A stretch of DNA of 47,582 nucleotides from positions 4,505,001 through 4,552,582 of the forward strand of contig NZ_CP149130.1 of NCBI RefSeq assembly GCF_037811135.1, read 5' to 3'. Below the pieces are notes generated by a model that saw only the letters and a program-made list of their open reading frames with translations, searched no databases and was not told the DNA's origin. Position numbers and translations under genes: made by a program. Below are positions 29,588 to 38,588 of this stretch, one piece after another. This DNA is from Aeromonas rivipollensis. Its GTDB lineage: Bacteria; Pseudomonadota; Gammaproteobacteria; Enterobacterales; Aeromonadaceae. How positions within the stretch are numbered: the stretch's first letter is position 1; each line of letters starts with the position of its first letter.

Positions 29588-31477
29588 TCAGGCGGTTTTA
29601 CGCAGCAGGCCGTGTTTCTTCAGGTGAACCAGCAGGATGGAGATGGCCGCCGGGGTGATGCCGGAGATGCGGGAGGCCTGACCAATGGTCTGCGGCTTGG
29701 CATCGTTCAGCTTGGCGATCACCTCGTTGGAGAGACCGTTCACGTCGCGGTAGTTCATGTCCAGCGGCAACAGGGTATTCTCGTTGCGCAGTTGCTTCTC
29801 CACCTCGTCGTGCTGACGCTCGATGTAGCCGGCGTACTTGATCTGGATCTCCACCTGATCCGCCGCGGCCGCGTCTTCCAGCGCCGGGCCGACCCCCTCG
29901 ATGGCCATCAGGGCATCGTAGGTCACCTCGGGGCGACGCAGCAGCTCTTCCAGGCTCTGCTCCCGGGTCAGGGGCGTGTTGACCAGGGCGTTGACAGCTT
30001 CCAGCGACGGGTGCTGCGGGTGGATCCAGGTCGAACGCATGCGCTGACGCTCCTGCTCCACCTGCTCCATCTTGGTGTTGAACAGGCTCCAGCGATGGTC
30101 ATCCACCAGACCCAGCTCGCGACCTATGGCGGTCAGGCGCAGATCGGCGTTGTCTTCCCGCAGCAGCAGACGGTATTCGGCGCGGCTGGTGAACATGCGG
30201 TAGGGCTCGCGAGTCCCCAGGGTGGAGAGATCGTCCATCATCACGCCCATGTAGGCCTGATCCCGGCGGGGGTGCCAGGCATCCTTGCCCTGGGCGCGCA
30301 GACCGGCGTTCAGACCGGCCATCAGCCCCTGGGCGGCCGCCTCTTCATAGCCAGTGGTGCCGTTGATCTGGCCGGCGAAGAACAGGTTTGGAATGCACTT
30401 GCTCTCCATGTTGGCCTTGAGATCCCGCGGATCGAAGAAGTCGTATTCGATGGCGTAGCCGGGGCGGGTGATGTGGGCATTCTCGAAGCCACGGATCGAA
30501 CGGACGATCTGCACCTGCACGTCGAACGGCAGGCTGGTGGAGATCCCGTTCGGGTAGAGTTCGTGGGTGGTCAGGCCTTCCGGCTCGACGAAGATCTGGT
30601 GCGCCGTCTTGTCGGCGAAGCGGGTGATCTTGTCCTCGATCGACGGGCAGTAACGCGGCCCTATCCCCTCGATCACCCCGGCGTACATGGGGCTGCGATC
30701 CAGGTTGTTGCGGATCACCTCGTGGGTCTTCTCGTTGGTGTGGGTAACGTAGCAGGGCACCTGACGCGGGTGCTGGCTGGCGTTGCCGATGAAGGAGAAG
30801 ACGGGACGAGGATCGTCGCCGTGCTGCTGCTGCATCACGGAGAGATCGACGGTGCGGGCATCGATGCGTGGCGGCGTGCCTGTCTTGAGCCGATCGATAC
30901 GCAGGGGCAGCTCACGCAGACGCTGGGCCAGGGCGATCGAGGGAGGATCCCCGGCGCGGCCGCCCTTGTAGTTTTCCATCCCGATGTGGATCAGGCCGTT
31001 CAGGAAGGTCCCTACCGTCAGCACCACCGTCTTGCCGCTGATGCGGATCCCGCTCTGGGTAACCACGCCGGCGACACGATCCCCGTCCATGACGAGATCG
31101 TCACAGGCTTGCTGGAAGATCTTCAGGTTCGGGTAATTTTCCAGGGTCTGGCGCACCACGGCCTTGTAAAGCAGGCGATCCGCCTGGGCACGGGTGGCAC
31201 GCACAGCGGGCCCTTTGGAGGAGTTGAGGGTACGGAACTGGATCCCGCCAAGATCGATGGCCTGCGCCATGATCCCGCCGAGGGCATCCACTTCCTTGAC
31301 CAGGTGTCCCTTGCCGATCCCGCCGATCGCCGGATTACAGGACATGTGTCCCAGCGTATCGATGTTGTGGGTCAGCAACAGGGTATTCAGGCCCATACGG
31401 GCGGCCGCTGTTGCTGCTTCGGTTCCTGCATGACCGCCACCGACGACGATCACATCAAATTGTTCATGGTATTGCAT
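29588..31477 (-). CDS. mnmG: tRNA uridine 5-carboxymethylaminomethyl modification enzyme MnmG
   Basis: MnmG (GidA) works with MnmE to modify the wobble uridine of several tRNAs. The 629 residues have the FAD-binding motif [11 protein letters not shown] (about 12-22) and the family motif [21 protein letters not shown] (within about 48-68). The C-terminal helical domain is complete. It is transcribed away from oriC, which lies directly upstream. Its partner mnmE is 9 kb away on the other side of the origin. Confidence 0.98.
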   Translation of the reverse strand: MQYHEQFDVIVVGGGHAGTEAATAAARMGLNTLLLTHNIDTLGHMSCNPAIGGIGKGHLVKEVDALGGIMAQAIDLGGIQFRTLNSSKGPAVRATRAQADRLLYKAVVRQTLENYPNLKIFQQACDDLVMDGDRVAGVVTQSGIRISGKTVVLTVGTFLNGLIHIGMENYKGGRAGDPPSIALAQRLRELPLRIDRLKTGTPPRIDARTVDLSVMQQQHGDDPRPVFSFIGNASQHPRQVPCYVTHTNEKTHEVIRNNLDRSPMYAGVIEGIGPRYCPSIEDKITRFADKTAHQIFVEPEGLTTHELYPNGISTSLPFDVQVQIVRSIRGFENAHITRPGYAIEYDFFDPRDLKANMESKCIPNLFFAGQINGTTGYEEAAAQGLMAGLNAGLRAQGKDAWHPRRDQAYMGVMMDDLSTLGTREPYRMFTSRAEYRLLLREDNADLRLTAIGRELGLVDDHRWSLFNTKMEQVEQERQRMRSTWIHPQHPSLEAVNALVNTPLTREQSLEELLRRPEVTYDALMAIEGVGPALEDAAAADQVEIQIKYAGYIERQHDEVEKQLRNENTLLPLDMNYRDVNGLSNEVIAKLNDAKPQTIGQASRISGITPAAISILLVHLKKHGLLRKTA

Positions 31478-31538
31478 TGGGGATCACCTTGATCTGCACG
31501 CCTGAAGATCTTTATTTGCCTGGGCTGAAGGGCGGATC

Positions 31539-31567
31539 ATTCTATCCGTTTAGCCTCTTGAGGGGAA
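31539..31567 (-). promoter_or_regulatory. Possible mnmG (gid) promoter
   Basis: On the minus strand, -10 TAGAAT (31539-31544) lies 17 bp from a poor -35 TTCCCC (31562-31567). In E. coli the gid promoter likewise leads away from oriC. Confidence 0.35.
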
Positions 31568-31589
31568 CGTCTACTTCAGGATCAGTATG

Positions 31590-31950
31590 GATGCAGGATC
31601 CGTTAGTAGATCTTAAGGATCTTTAGATCGATCTTTTACTGGATCTTTTATTAGGATCCGGGGTTTCTGTTGATAAGCCCTTTTTGATCATAAAGATCAT
31701 CCGTTTAAAGACGATCTCAGCTTGTGGAAAAGCTTGGATCCCAGGGCCCTGAACGGGGGGATAACCAGTGGTTTTATGCACAGGCCAGAACTGGATTAGA
31801 TCTCATACATGGATAACTATAGGTTTTACAGAGCTTAACACTGTAGTTATACACATTACCCCTGGGCGTTGTGGGTAACCGTGTAGAACAACTCTCCCGG
31901 ATCTATCTGTTAATAACCTGGTGGATAGGAATTTGGGGATAAGCGGGGAG
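31590..31950. other. oriC: Chromosomal replication origin oriC
   Basis: The 508-bp gap between mnmG and mioC holds the origin, as in E. coli and Vibrio. At the left, AT-rich GATCT-containing repeats (31607-31655) resemble the 13-mer unwinding element. DnaA boxes: TTATCAACA on the minus strand (31668-31676, R1 position), TTTTCCACA minus (31723-31731), TTATGCACA plus (31774-31782), TTATACACA plus (31847-31855, same as E. coli R2), TTACCCACA minus (31870-31878) and TTATCCCCA minus (31934-31942). I counted about 21 GATC sites across the gap, far above chance, for Dam/SeqA control. None of the boxes is the perfect TTATCCACA. Confidence 0.93.
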
Positions 31951-31985
31951 ATCAAGGTGTTTTTACCGGATCTCCCACGCCCTGA

Positions 31986-32435
31986 TCAGGCGATCATCTG
32001 CATCCAGTCATGGATCCAGGCTTCGGCGGCATCTTCCGGGATCTCGTGCTGGGTCACGTCTATCTCCAGACGATCCCCGATCCGGCTGGCGCCGCACTCG
32101 GCCAGCAGCCGATCCAGCGTCTTGCCACCCTGGCAGAAAGTGTCATAACTGCGGTCCCCAAGCCCGATCACCCCATATTTCAAGGCGTTGAGATCCGGAT
32201 GCTGGTCGGCAAGATCCTTGGCGAAGGGCTGAAGATTGTCGGGCACGTCGCCGGCACCATGGGTAGAAGTGATCACCAGCAGGATGGCATCCGGCTCAGC
32301 CAGCACCTCGGCCAGGCTGGCCGGGTTGTGGATCCGGGTCTGGTGGCCCGCCTGTTCCAGCAGGCTGGCGACATGATCTGCGACATATTCGGCGGCGCCC
32401 AGCATGGAGCCGACGACAAGATTGAGTTTGGCCAT
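31986..32435 (-). CDS. mioC: FMN-binding protein MioC
   Basis: MioC is a flavodoxin-like protein next to oriC. E. coli MioC supports biotin synthase as an electron carrier. The start at 32435 (MAKLNLVVGSMLGAAEYVAD) gives 149 residues, close to E. coli MioC (147). A longer open frame to 32672 lacks homology and runs through the promoter. FMN-binding loops are GSMLGAAEYVAD, STHGAGDVPDN and GLGDRSYDTFC. It is transcribed toward oriC, and its promoter overlaps a perfect DnaA box. Confidence 0.95.
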   Translation of the reverse strand: MAKLNLVVGSMLGAAEYVADHVASLLEQAGHQTRIHNPASLAEVLAEPDAILLVITSTHGAGDVPDNLQPFAKDLADQHPDLNALKYGVIGLGDRSYDTFCQGGKTLDRLLAECGASRIGDRLEIDVTQHEIPEDAAEAWIHDWMQMIA

Positions 32436-32476
32436 GGAATGGATCCTGATGTCATCGAAAGAAACGGAGAGCCTGG

Positions 32477-32502
32477 ATTCTACCGCCAAAGGATGTGGAT
32501 AA
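32477..32502 (-). promoter_or_regulatory. mioC promoter with perfect DnaA box
   Basis: A minus-strand -10 TAGAAT (32477-32482) is preceded by TTATCCACA (32494-32502) at the -35 region, where no good -35 hexamer exists. DnaA binding here would control mioC transcription toward oriC. This is the only perfect consensus DnaA box I found in the region. Confidence 0.65.
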
Positions 32503-32668
32503 ATATGGATAAAGCTTGGGGATAAGGATCCTTCACGATTTTTATGGCAGAGGCCGCCCTCGCCATCTTTTTTCATCTTCCCCTGTGTTCCCTTCTTTTG
32601 ATCACCCTCCGGAATGAGTCTTTCTGCCGGAAATGCCGTCCGTTGATACAGCAGGTAACAATAGAGAT

Positions 32669-32689
32669 GCAAATGATTAGCAATTATTG
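32669..32689 (+). promoter_or_regulatory. Probable Fur box upstream of fhuA-like gene
   Basis: GCAAATGATTAGCAATTAT matches about 11 of 19 positions of the classical Fur consensus and resembles known GCAAATGA-type Fur sites. It lies about 130 bp before the receptor start. The rest of the 385-bp gap between mioC and the receptor holds the mioC promoter, an AT-rich stretch at 32780-32820 and nothing else I can identify. Confidence 0.5.
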
Positions 32690-32820
32690 AATCGATTCGA
32701 TCATGGCTCCTGTAGTAGCATTGTGCCGCTTTATTCGCCTAAGGAGTCGGGCAGACCGGCCGCATTGGGCACCCATAATAAGAAACCAAAATATAAATCA
32801 TTGATATTTGAGACACTTAT

Positions 32821-34929
32821 ATGATTGCGCAAAAAAATACCCAGAATGCAGTGATGCGAAAGAAGGGGGCCCAGCTGTTGCCGCTCTCCTGCCTGCTGGC
32901 GAGCCTGCCGGTGCTGGCTGCGGAACAAGCGGATAAAGAGCTGCCCAAGGCGGCTGAAACCATGGTGGTCACCGGCACCGCCATGAAGGTCGAAGTGCCC
33001 ATGGCAGAGACCCCGCGCGCCATCTCAGTGGTCAATCGCGAGGAGCTGGATCAGCACGCCGTGCAGCAGCTCGACGAGTCAGTGCGCTACCGCTCCGGCG
33101 TGCTCACCGGCCTGTATGGCTCGGACAACAACACCGACTGGTTCAAGGTCCGTGGCTTCGATGCCGCCTCCTACCTGGATGGCAACCGCCTGTTCAGCAC
33201 CGGCTACTATGTGTGGACGCCGGAACCCTTCGGCCTGGAAAACGTGGAGCTGCTCAAGGGCCCAGCCTCCATCCTCTACGGCGAGGCCCCTCCCGGCGGT
33301 GTGATCAACTCCATCAGCAAGCGTCCAACCGCGACCCCGCAAGGGTTGGTCAATCTGCAACTGGGCAACCGGGATCTGCGCCAGGTCGGGGTCGACTTCT
33401 CCGACGATCTGACCGACAACAGCCGCTATCGCATGGTCGCACTCTATAAAGAGCGTGACGGCGTACTGGATGGTACCTACAACGAGCGCTCTTATCTGGC
33501 GCCAAGCGTTACCCTGGATATCTCGGATCGCACCAGCCTGACCCTGCTGGCCAGTTTCCTGCACGACGAAGGGGTGCCCACCAACGGTTTCTTCCCCGTC
33601 TATGGCACCCTGAACACCTCGGGCGGCCAGATCGATCCCGCCACCAACCTGAGTCAGCCGGATTACGATCGCAACCGCAACACCCAGATCTCCACCGGTT
33701 ACGAGCTGGCCCACCAGTTCAACCAGACCTGGGAGTTCAAGCAGAACGTCCGCTTCAACTACAACGATCTGCTGCTGCGCCAGACCTATATCTTCCCGAC
33801 TTACGAAGGCACCACCGCCTACCGTGGCCTGGTCTACCGCGATGGCGACACCAAGAGCGCCACCATGGACAACCAGATGGTGGGTTACTGGAACACGGAT
33901 CGCACCGAGCAGACTCTGCTGCTGGGGATCGATCTGCAGCGTCATGTGAACGAAGGGGTCGAGGCCGACAACTACGGCATGGGATCCATCGATACCATGA
34001 ACCCGGATTACAGCGGCTTCCCCGGTTTCGATGAGTCCACCGCCACCTATCAGAAGAACACCAAGGGCCAGAGCGGCCTCTATGCCCAGCACCAGATCCG
34101 CTGGGACGATCGCTGGTTGCTGACCGCTGGCGGCCGCTTCGACTATGTGGAGACCCACAACATCAGCGAAGCCACCAGCAAGAACGAGAAACAGTACGAT
34201 GACAACCTCTCGCTCTCCGGCAGCCTGATGTACCTGGCCGACAACGGCCTCTCCCCTTACTTCGCCTATGCCGAGTCGTTCGAGGTGTTGCCGGGTATAG
34301 ATCCCAACACCAAGAACTCCTACAAGCCGCTCGAGGGCAAGCTGTACGAGACCGGCATCAAGTACGCGCCCAGCTTCCTCGATGGCTACATCAACCTGGC
34401 GCTGTTCGATCTGGAGCAGACCAACTCGCTGGTCTCTACAGGCTCAGGTCAGCAAACCCAGGCTGGCGAAGTGACCTCCCAGGGCGTCGAACTGGAAGGA
34501 AGCGTGCAGGCCACCGAGGCGCTGCGCCTGACCGCTGCTTATACCTACACCGACGCCAAGACCAACGACACCGGCAACGGTGACCGCCGTGCCAGCCTGA
34601 TCCCGCGCCACCAGGCCTCCTTCTGGGGCAACTACAAGGTGCAGCAGGGGCCGGTCTCCGGGCTGGAAGTGGGCACCGGGGTGCGCTATATCGGCTCCAG
34701 TGTCGGCATAGGTGCCGTGGATGCCAGCTACAACCCCATCTACGGTTCGGCCCAGGTACCGGCCCAGACGGTGTGGGATGCGATGATCGGGTATGACTTC
34801 GCCAAGAACTGGCGTGCCCAGGTCAACGTCAACAACCTGCTGAACGACACCTATGTGGCGAGCTGTGACTACTACTGCTACTACGGTGAGCCGCGCAGCA
34901 TAGTCGGCTCCGTCAACTACCGCTGGTAA
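32821..34929 (+). CDS. fhuA: TonB-dependent hydroxamate siderophore receptor (FhuA-like)
   Basis: This 702-residue outer-membrane receptor should import ferric hydroxamate siderophores with TonB energy. It has a signal region (cleavage near LPVLAAEQ), a TonB-box-like stretch ETMVV, a plug domain (about 55-165, with FKVRGFD and [18 protein letters not shown]) and a 22-strand barrel ending in Trp702. The C-terminal [12 protein letters not shown] (Cys682, Cys686) recalls the disulfide near the FhuA C-terminus. The ATG at 32821 has a weak ribosome site. An internal ATG at 32854 is an alternative start. The following fhu genes support the assignment. The ligand could be ferrichrome, desferrioxamine or a related compound. 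Confidence 0.9.
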   Translation: MIAQKNTQNAVMRKKGAQLLPLSCLLASLPVLAAEQADKELPKAAETMVVTGTAMKVEVPMAETPRAISVVNREELDQHAVQQLDESVRYRSGVLTGLYGSDNNTDWFKVRGFDAASYLDGNRLFSTGYYVWTPEPFGLENVELLKGPASILYGEAPPGGVINSISKRPTATPQGLVNLQLGNRDLRQVGVDFSDDLTDNSRYRMVALYKERDGVLDGTYNERSYLAPSVTLDISDRTSLTLLASFLHDEGVPTNGFFPVYGTLNTSGGQIDPATNLSQPDYDRNRNTQISTGYELAHQFNQTWEFKQNVRFNYNDLLLRQTYIFPTYEGTTAYRGLVYRDGDTKSATMDNQMVGYWNTDRTEQTLLLGIDLQRHVNEGVEADNYGMGSIDTMNPDYSGFPGFDESTATYQKNTKGQSGLYAQHQIRWDDRWLLTAGGRFDYVETHNISEATSKNEKQYDDNLSLSGSLMYLADNGLSPYFAYAESFEVLPGIDPNTKNSYKPLEGKLYETGIKYAPSFLDGYINLALFDLEQTNSLVSTGSGQQTQAGEVTSQGVELEGSVQATEALRLTAAYTYTDAKTNDTGNGDRRASLIPRHQASFWGNYKVQQGPVSGLEVGTGVRYIGSSVGIGAVDASYNPIYGSAQVPAQTVWDAMIGYDFAKNWRAQVNVNNLLNDTYVASCDYYCYYGEPRSIVGSVNYRW

Positions 34930-34939
34930 GATCCAGGCC

Positions 34940-34975
34940 GGGCGGGAGCCTCAAGCTCCCGCCCTCCTTCTTTTT
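34940..34975 (+). terminator. Attenuator-like hairpin between fhuA and yojI
   Basis: A perfect 10-bp stem GGGCGGGAGC / GCTCCCGCCC with a CTCAA loop is followed by an interrupted T tract (TCCTTCTTTTT). It lies 10 bp past the receptor stop. Partial read-through would give more receptor than transporter. Confidence 0.65.
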
Positions 34976-34990
34976 GTATACAGGCCTGTC

Positions 34991-36637
34991 ATGGAACTCT
35001 TGTCACTGGTTTACCGCCAATACCGTTGGCCCTTCATCGCCATTACCCTGCTCAGTCTGCTCAGCGCCGTGAGTGGGATAGGCGTCATTGCCTTTATCAA
35101 TCAATATCTTATCGAGTCAGTCGGCGATCCGCTGCCGATCCTGGGCCAACTGCTCGGCCTCATTCTGCTGTTGCTGGTGATCACGCTCGGATCCCAGCTG
35201 GCCCTGACCACCCTCGGTCATCATTTCGTCTACCGGTTGCGCGGTCGCCTGCTCAAGCAACTGCTGGACACCGACGTCGCCCGCATTCGCCAGATTGGGC
35301 AGGGGCCGCTGCTGGCCTCCCTCTCCAGCGACATCGGCCAGATCACCATCGCCTTCGTGCGTCTGCCCGAGCTGGTGCAGGGGATGGTGCTCACCCTGGG
35401 TTCCATCATTTACCTCGGCTTGCTCTCTCCCGCCCTGCTCGGTGTCACCGCCCTCTGGGTCACAGTGACCATGGTGGTGGGCTGGCTGCTGGTGAACCAT
35501 GTCTATCGCCACCTGGCCCAGATGCGTCAGGCCGAAGACAGGCTCTATCAGAACTACCAGTCCATCATCGCCGGCAGCAAGGAGCTGGCGCTCAACCGCG
35601 AGCGGGCTCACTTCGTCTACCACCAGCTCTATGAGCAGAACGCCCGGGACTATCGCCATCACATCATCCGCGCCGATACCTATCACCTGAGCGCGGTGAA
35701 CTGGTCGAACATCATGATGCTGGGGGCCATAGGCCTGGTCTTCTTCCTGGCCAATGGCCTCGGCTGGGCCAACACCAATGTGGCCGCCACCTTCGCACTG
35801 ACCCTGCTGTTCCTGCGTACCCCGCTGCTGCAGGGCATTGGCGCCCTGCCGACCCTGATCTCGGCCCAGGTGGCGTTCGACAAGATAGCGACCCTGAATC
35901 TGGCCGAGCCGGAACCCGCCTTCCCGCTGCCACCGGCCCCCAGTGCCTGGCAACGCATCGAGCTGGAGCAGGTGAGCTTTCACTATCAGGGGGAGGGCGG
36001 CTTCGCCGTGGGGCCCATCAATCTGACCATTGAGCGGGGGGAGCAGATCTTCATCATTGGCGGCAACGGCTCCGGCAAGTCGACCCTGGCCATGTTGCTG
36101 ACCGGGCTCTATCAACCTGTCTCTGGCCGGATCCTGCTGGATGGTGAGCCCATCGCCGATCGCAACGCCTACCTGGCGCTCTTCTCCGCCATCTTCACCG
36201 ACTACCACCTGTTCCAGCACCTGCTGGGGCCTGAGCCGAAAGAGGCCCTGGTGGCCGAGTGGCTGGAGCGGCTGCAGATGGGCAGCAAGCTCGTCATAGA
36301 GGAAGGTTTCATCGCCAACATCGATCTCTCCCAGGGGCAGCGCAAGCGGGTCGCCCTGCTGCTGGCACTGGCGGAGCAGCGCGAAGTGATGCTGTTTGAC
36401 GAGTGGGCGGCGGATCAGGATCCCCAGTTCCGCCGCATCTTCTATCAGGTGCTGTTGCCGCGCCTGAAGGAGATGGGCAAGACGGTGATCGCCATCAGCC
36501 ACGACGATCTCTATTTCTCCCTGGCGGATCGCTTGCTGGAGATGCGTCAGGGCCGCCTCACCGAGCTGACCGGCGAGCGGCGCGAGCAGGTGAGCCGGGA
36601 TGCCGTCGCCCATCTGGATAGCGAGGTGCCGGTCTGA
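34991..36637 (+). CDS. yojI: ABC exporter YojI (cyclic-peptide/PvdE type)
   Basis: The 548-residue half-transporter fuses six transmembrane helices (about 1-300) to an ATPase domain. It closely resembles E. coli YojI (547 aa), which exports microcin J25, and more distantly the pyoverdine exporter PvdE. The P-loop is GGNGSGKST (about 354-362), the signature region is [18 protein letters not shown] and Walker B is [29 protein letters not shown] and [19 protein letters not shown] are YojI-like. It lies inside an iron-siderophore uptake locus, so a substrate linked to siderophores, such as export of iron-free siderophore, is possible but unproven. Confidence 0.92.
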   Translation: MELLSLVYRQYRWPFIAITLLSLLSAVSGIGVIAFINQYLIESVGDPLPILGQLLGLILLLLVITLGSQLALTTLGHHFVYRLRGRLLKQLLDTDVARIRQIGQGPLLASLSSDIGQITIAFVRLPELVQGMVLTLGSIIYLGLLSPALLGVTALWVTVTMVVGWLLVNHVYRHLAQMRQAEDRLYQNYQSIIAGSKELALNRERAHFVYHQLYEQNARDYRHHIIRADTYHLSAVNWSNIMMLGAIGLVFFLANGLGWANTNVAATFALTLLFLRTPLLQGIGALPTLISAQVAFDKIATLNLAEPEPAFPLPPAPSAWQRIELEQVSFHYQGEGGFAVGPINLTIERGEQIFIIGGNGSGKSTLAMLLTGLYQPVSGRILLDGEPIADRNAYLALFSAIFTDYHLFQHLLGPEPKEALVAEWLERLQMGSKLVIEEGFIANIDLSQGQRKRVALLLALAEQREVMLFDEWAADQDPQFRRIFYQVLLPRLKEMGKTVIAISHDDLYFSLADRLLEMRQGRLTELTGERREQVSRDAVAHLDSEVPV

Positions 36638-36691
36638 TACCGGCCGCAAGGGGGAGGCGGGAGCCAACCCCTTTCAGCACAGGAATGAATC

Positions 36692-36763
36692 ATGTTTGAG
36701 AGGAAATCTGCCGGCTTTATGGTGAACGATCGCCGAGCCTGCACGGGAGCCGATGATGTTTGA
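36692..36763 (+). pseudogene. 5' fragment of a second fhuC (23-codon remnant ORF)
   Basis: An ATG with an AGGA ribosome site opens a 23-codon frame that begins MFERKSAGFMVNDR. The intact fhuC begins MFEMKAASFAVNDR 64 bp later. They share 10 of 14 residues and about 32 of 42 bases, with many changes at third codon positions. The fragment then loses similarity and stops at a TGA inside the start of fhuC. It may still act as a translated leader coupled to fhuC. Confidence 0.8.
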
Positions 36764-37520
36764 GATGAAAGCCGCCAGTTTTGCGGTCAATGACCGCACG
36801 CTGCTGCAACCCACCAGCCTGCGTTTCGAGCAGGGGCAGGTCTATGGCCTCATCGGCCACAACGGCTCGGGCAAATCCACCCTGCTCAAGCTGCTGGCAC
36901 GCCAGCAACCCCACAGCGGCGGCGAGATACTGTTCGATGACAAGCCGCTGTCTGACTGGGGCAACCGGGACTTCGCCCGTCAGGTAGCCTATCTGCCCCA
37001 GCACCTGCCGAGCGCCGAAAACCTGCTCGGCCGCGAGCTGGTGGAGATGGGGCGCTATCCCTGGCGCGGCCTGCTGGGGCGCATGGGGGAGGCCGATCAC
37101 CGCCAGGTCGACAAGGCCATAGCGCTGACCCATACCGAGGGGTTTGCCGACAGGCTGGTGGATACCCTCTCCGGCGGCGAGCGGGGCCGGGTCTGGCTGG
37201 CCATGCTGCTGGCCCAGGAGAGCCGCTTCATCCTGCTGGACGAGCCGCTGGCCGCCCTGGATGTGGCCCACCAGGTGGAGGTGCTCACCCTCGTCAAGCA
37301 GCTCAGTCGCCAGCTCAACCTCGGGGTCATCATCGTCATTCACGACATCAACATGGCGTCCCGCTTCTGCGATCGGCTGGTGGCGCTGCACGGTGGTCGT
37401 CTGCTGACCCATGGCGAACCTTCACACATCATGACCGGCGAGACCCTGCATGCCATCTACGGCATCCCGATGGAAGTCATTCGCCACCCGGCCCATGACC
37501 ACGCCATCGCTATCGTTTAG
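36756..37520 (+). CDS. fhuC: Fe(3+)-hydroxamate ABC importer ATPase FhuC
   Basis: FhuC powers the FhuBD importer. The ATG at 36756 is preferred: GGGAG lies 6 nt upstream and the parallel fragment upstream also starts ATGTTTGAG. An adjacent ATG at 36753 is in frame. The 254 residues have the P-loop GHNGSGKST (34-42), Q-loop AYLPQHLP, signature TLSGGERGRVWLAMLL and Walker B FILLDEPLAALD, followed by the H-loop VIHDINMA. Length is normal (E. coli 265). The gene is flanked by pieces of another fhuC on both sides. Confidence 0.95.
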   Translation: MFEMKAASFAVNDRTLLQPTSLRFEQGQVYGLIGHNGSGKSTLLKLLARQQPHSGGEILFDDKPLSDWGNRDFARQVAYLPQHLPSAENLLGRELVEMGRYPWRGLLGRMGEADHRQVDKAIALTHTEGFADRLVDTLSGGERGRVWLAMLLAQESRFILLDEPLAALDVAHQVEVLTLVKQLSRQLNLGVIIVIHDINMASRFCDRLVALHGGRLLTHGEPSHIMTGETLHAIYGIPMEVIRHPAHDHAIAIV

Positions 37521-37570
37521 ACAAGGTTTGTTATCCCAATGCGTTTATTTGTACCCATATCACTGCAGAC

Positions 37571-37658
37571 TGGCGAGATCCTGCACTCCATGCACCATGG
37601 CATCCCCATGGAGGTCATTATCCATCCGGCTGATGACCACGCCATCGCCATCGTCTGA
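37571..37658 (+). pseudogene. 3' fragment of a second fhuC
   Basis: After the fhuC stop the sequence encodes TGEILHSMHHGIPMEVI, then IHPADDHAIAIV and a stop. This repeats the fhuC C-terminus (TGETLHAIYGIPMEVI, RHPAHDHAIAIV, stop) with about 22 of 28 residues the same and mostly silent base changes. One residue is inserted. An ATG at 37539 puts it in a 39-codon frame without a good ribosome site. Together with the 5' fragment it brackets the intact gene. Confidence 0.8.
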
Positions 37659-37670
37659 CCGGGGGCGCTC

Positions 37671-38588
37671 TTGAACCTTTTATTGAAGATGGCTCCCTGC
37701 CTCGTCAGCCTGCTGTTGCCGCTGGCGGCGCAGGCAGAGTCGCAGCCCGCAGCCCCTGCTGCCGGCGGCACTGTTCCGCACATCGCCACCGTGGACTGGA
37801 CCATAGCCGAAACCCTGATGGCCCTCGGTGTGACCCCGCTGGCCATGGGGGATGTGAACTCCTATCGCGCCTGGGTCGGCGAACCCCGGCTCCCCGCCGA
37901 GGTGATCGACATCGGCCTGCGGGCCCAACCCAACCGGGAGCTGCTGGCTGAGCTCAAGCCCGACCTCATCCTCATCTCCCCGCTGGCGGCACCGCTTGAG
38001 CCGACCCTCTCCCGCATCGCGCCGGTGCAGTCCATCGCCCTCTATGAACCCGATGCCGAGCTGTGGCCGCGACTGCGCGAGGCGACCCTGACCATAGCCG
38101 CACTGGTGAACAGAACCGCCGAGGCCGAGCGCCAGCTTGCCGCGCTGGAGCGGGATCTGGCGCAGATGAAGGCGGCGCTGCCCGCCGATCTGCCCCCCTT
38201 GCTGGTGGTGCAGTTCATCGACGAGCGCCATGTGCGGGTGTTTGGCCGCCACAGCCTGTTCGAGGCGGTGATGGCGCGGCTCGGCCTGCGCAATGCCTGG
38301 CAGGGGGAGACCAACGCCTGGGGCTTCTCGGTGGTCAGCCTGGAGCAGTTCTTGGCCATTCCCGAGGCCAGGCTGGTGGTGGTGGATCCCATTCCCGTGG
38401 GGGTGAGTGAAAAACTGCAGGAACCCGGGCTCTGGCAGCACCTGCCGCTGGTACAGAACACGCCAGTGCTGCATCTGCCCGCGACCTGGAGTTTCGGCGG
38501 CATGCTGGCCGCCCGTCGTTTTGCCACCCTGCTCGGCGAGGCCCTGCAGGCTCAGGGCCGCGTAGCCCTCAAGGGGGAAGCCCAATGA
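37671..38588 (+). CDS. fhuD: Fe(3+)-hydroxamate-binding periplasmic protein FhuD
   Basis: FhuD binds ferric hydroxamates in the periplasm and delivers them to FhuB. The frame starts at a TTG (37671) preceded by GGGGG, giving a signal peptide MNLLLKMAPCLVSLLLPLAAQA. An ATG at 37689 (MAPCLVSL) is an alternative but has no clear ribosome site. The 305 residues match FhuD-type class III binding proteins: IATVDWTIAETLMALGVTP near the mature start, a long backbone helix (about 140-175) and the C-terminal WSFGGMLAARRFATLL. It overlaps fhuB by 4 nt. Confidence 0.88.
   Translation: MNLLLKMAPCLVSLLLPLAAQAESQPAAPAAGGTVPHIATVDWTIAETLMALGVTPLAMGDVNSYRAWVGEPRLPAEVIDIGLRAQPNRELLAELKPDLILISPLAAPLEPTLSRIAPVQSIALYEPDAELWPRLREATLTIAALVNRTAEAERQLAALERDLAQMKAALPADLPPLLVVQFIDERHVRVFGRHSLFEAVMARLGLRNAWQGETNAWGFSVVSLEQFLAIPEARLVVVDPIPVGVSEKLQEPGLWQHLPLVQNTPVLHLPATWSFGGMLAARRFATLLGEALQAQGRVALKGEAQ

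Noticed and set aside
29612..31492. A 626-codon open frame on the plus strand
   Set aside because: It is antisense to mnmG, a fully conserved gene. Composition and lack of a ribosome site mark it as a shadow.
32436..32672. N-terminal extension of mioC
   Set aside because: The added 79 residues have no similarity to flavodoxins and cover the promoter and DnaA box. The internal ATG at 32435 matches family length.
36638..36691. Mobile element that could explain the fhuC fragments
   Set aside because: No transposase, terminal inverted repeats or target duplications were seen on either side of fhuC. Recombination between homologues explains it better.
37450..37674. A 74-codon frame crossing the end of fhuC
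   Set aside because: It is out of frame with both fhuC and the 3' fragment and gives a Ser/Thr/Arg-rich sequence without similarity.
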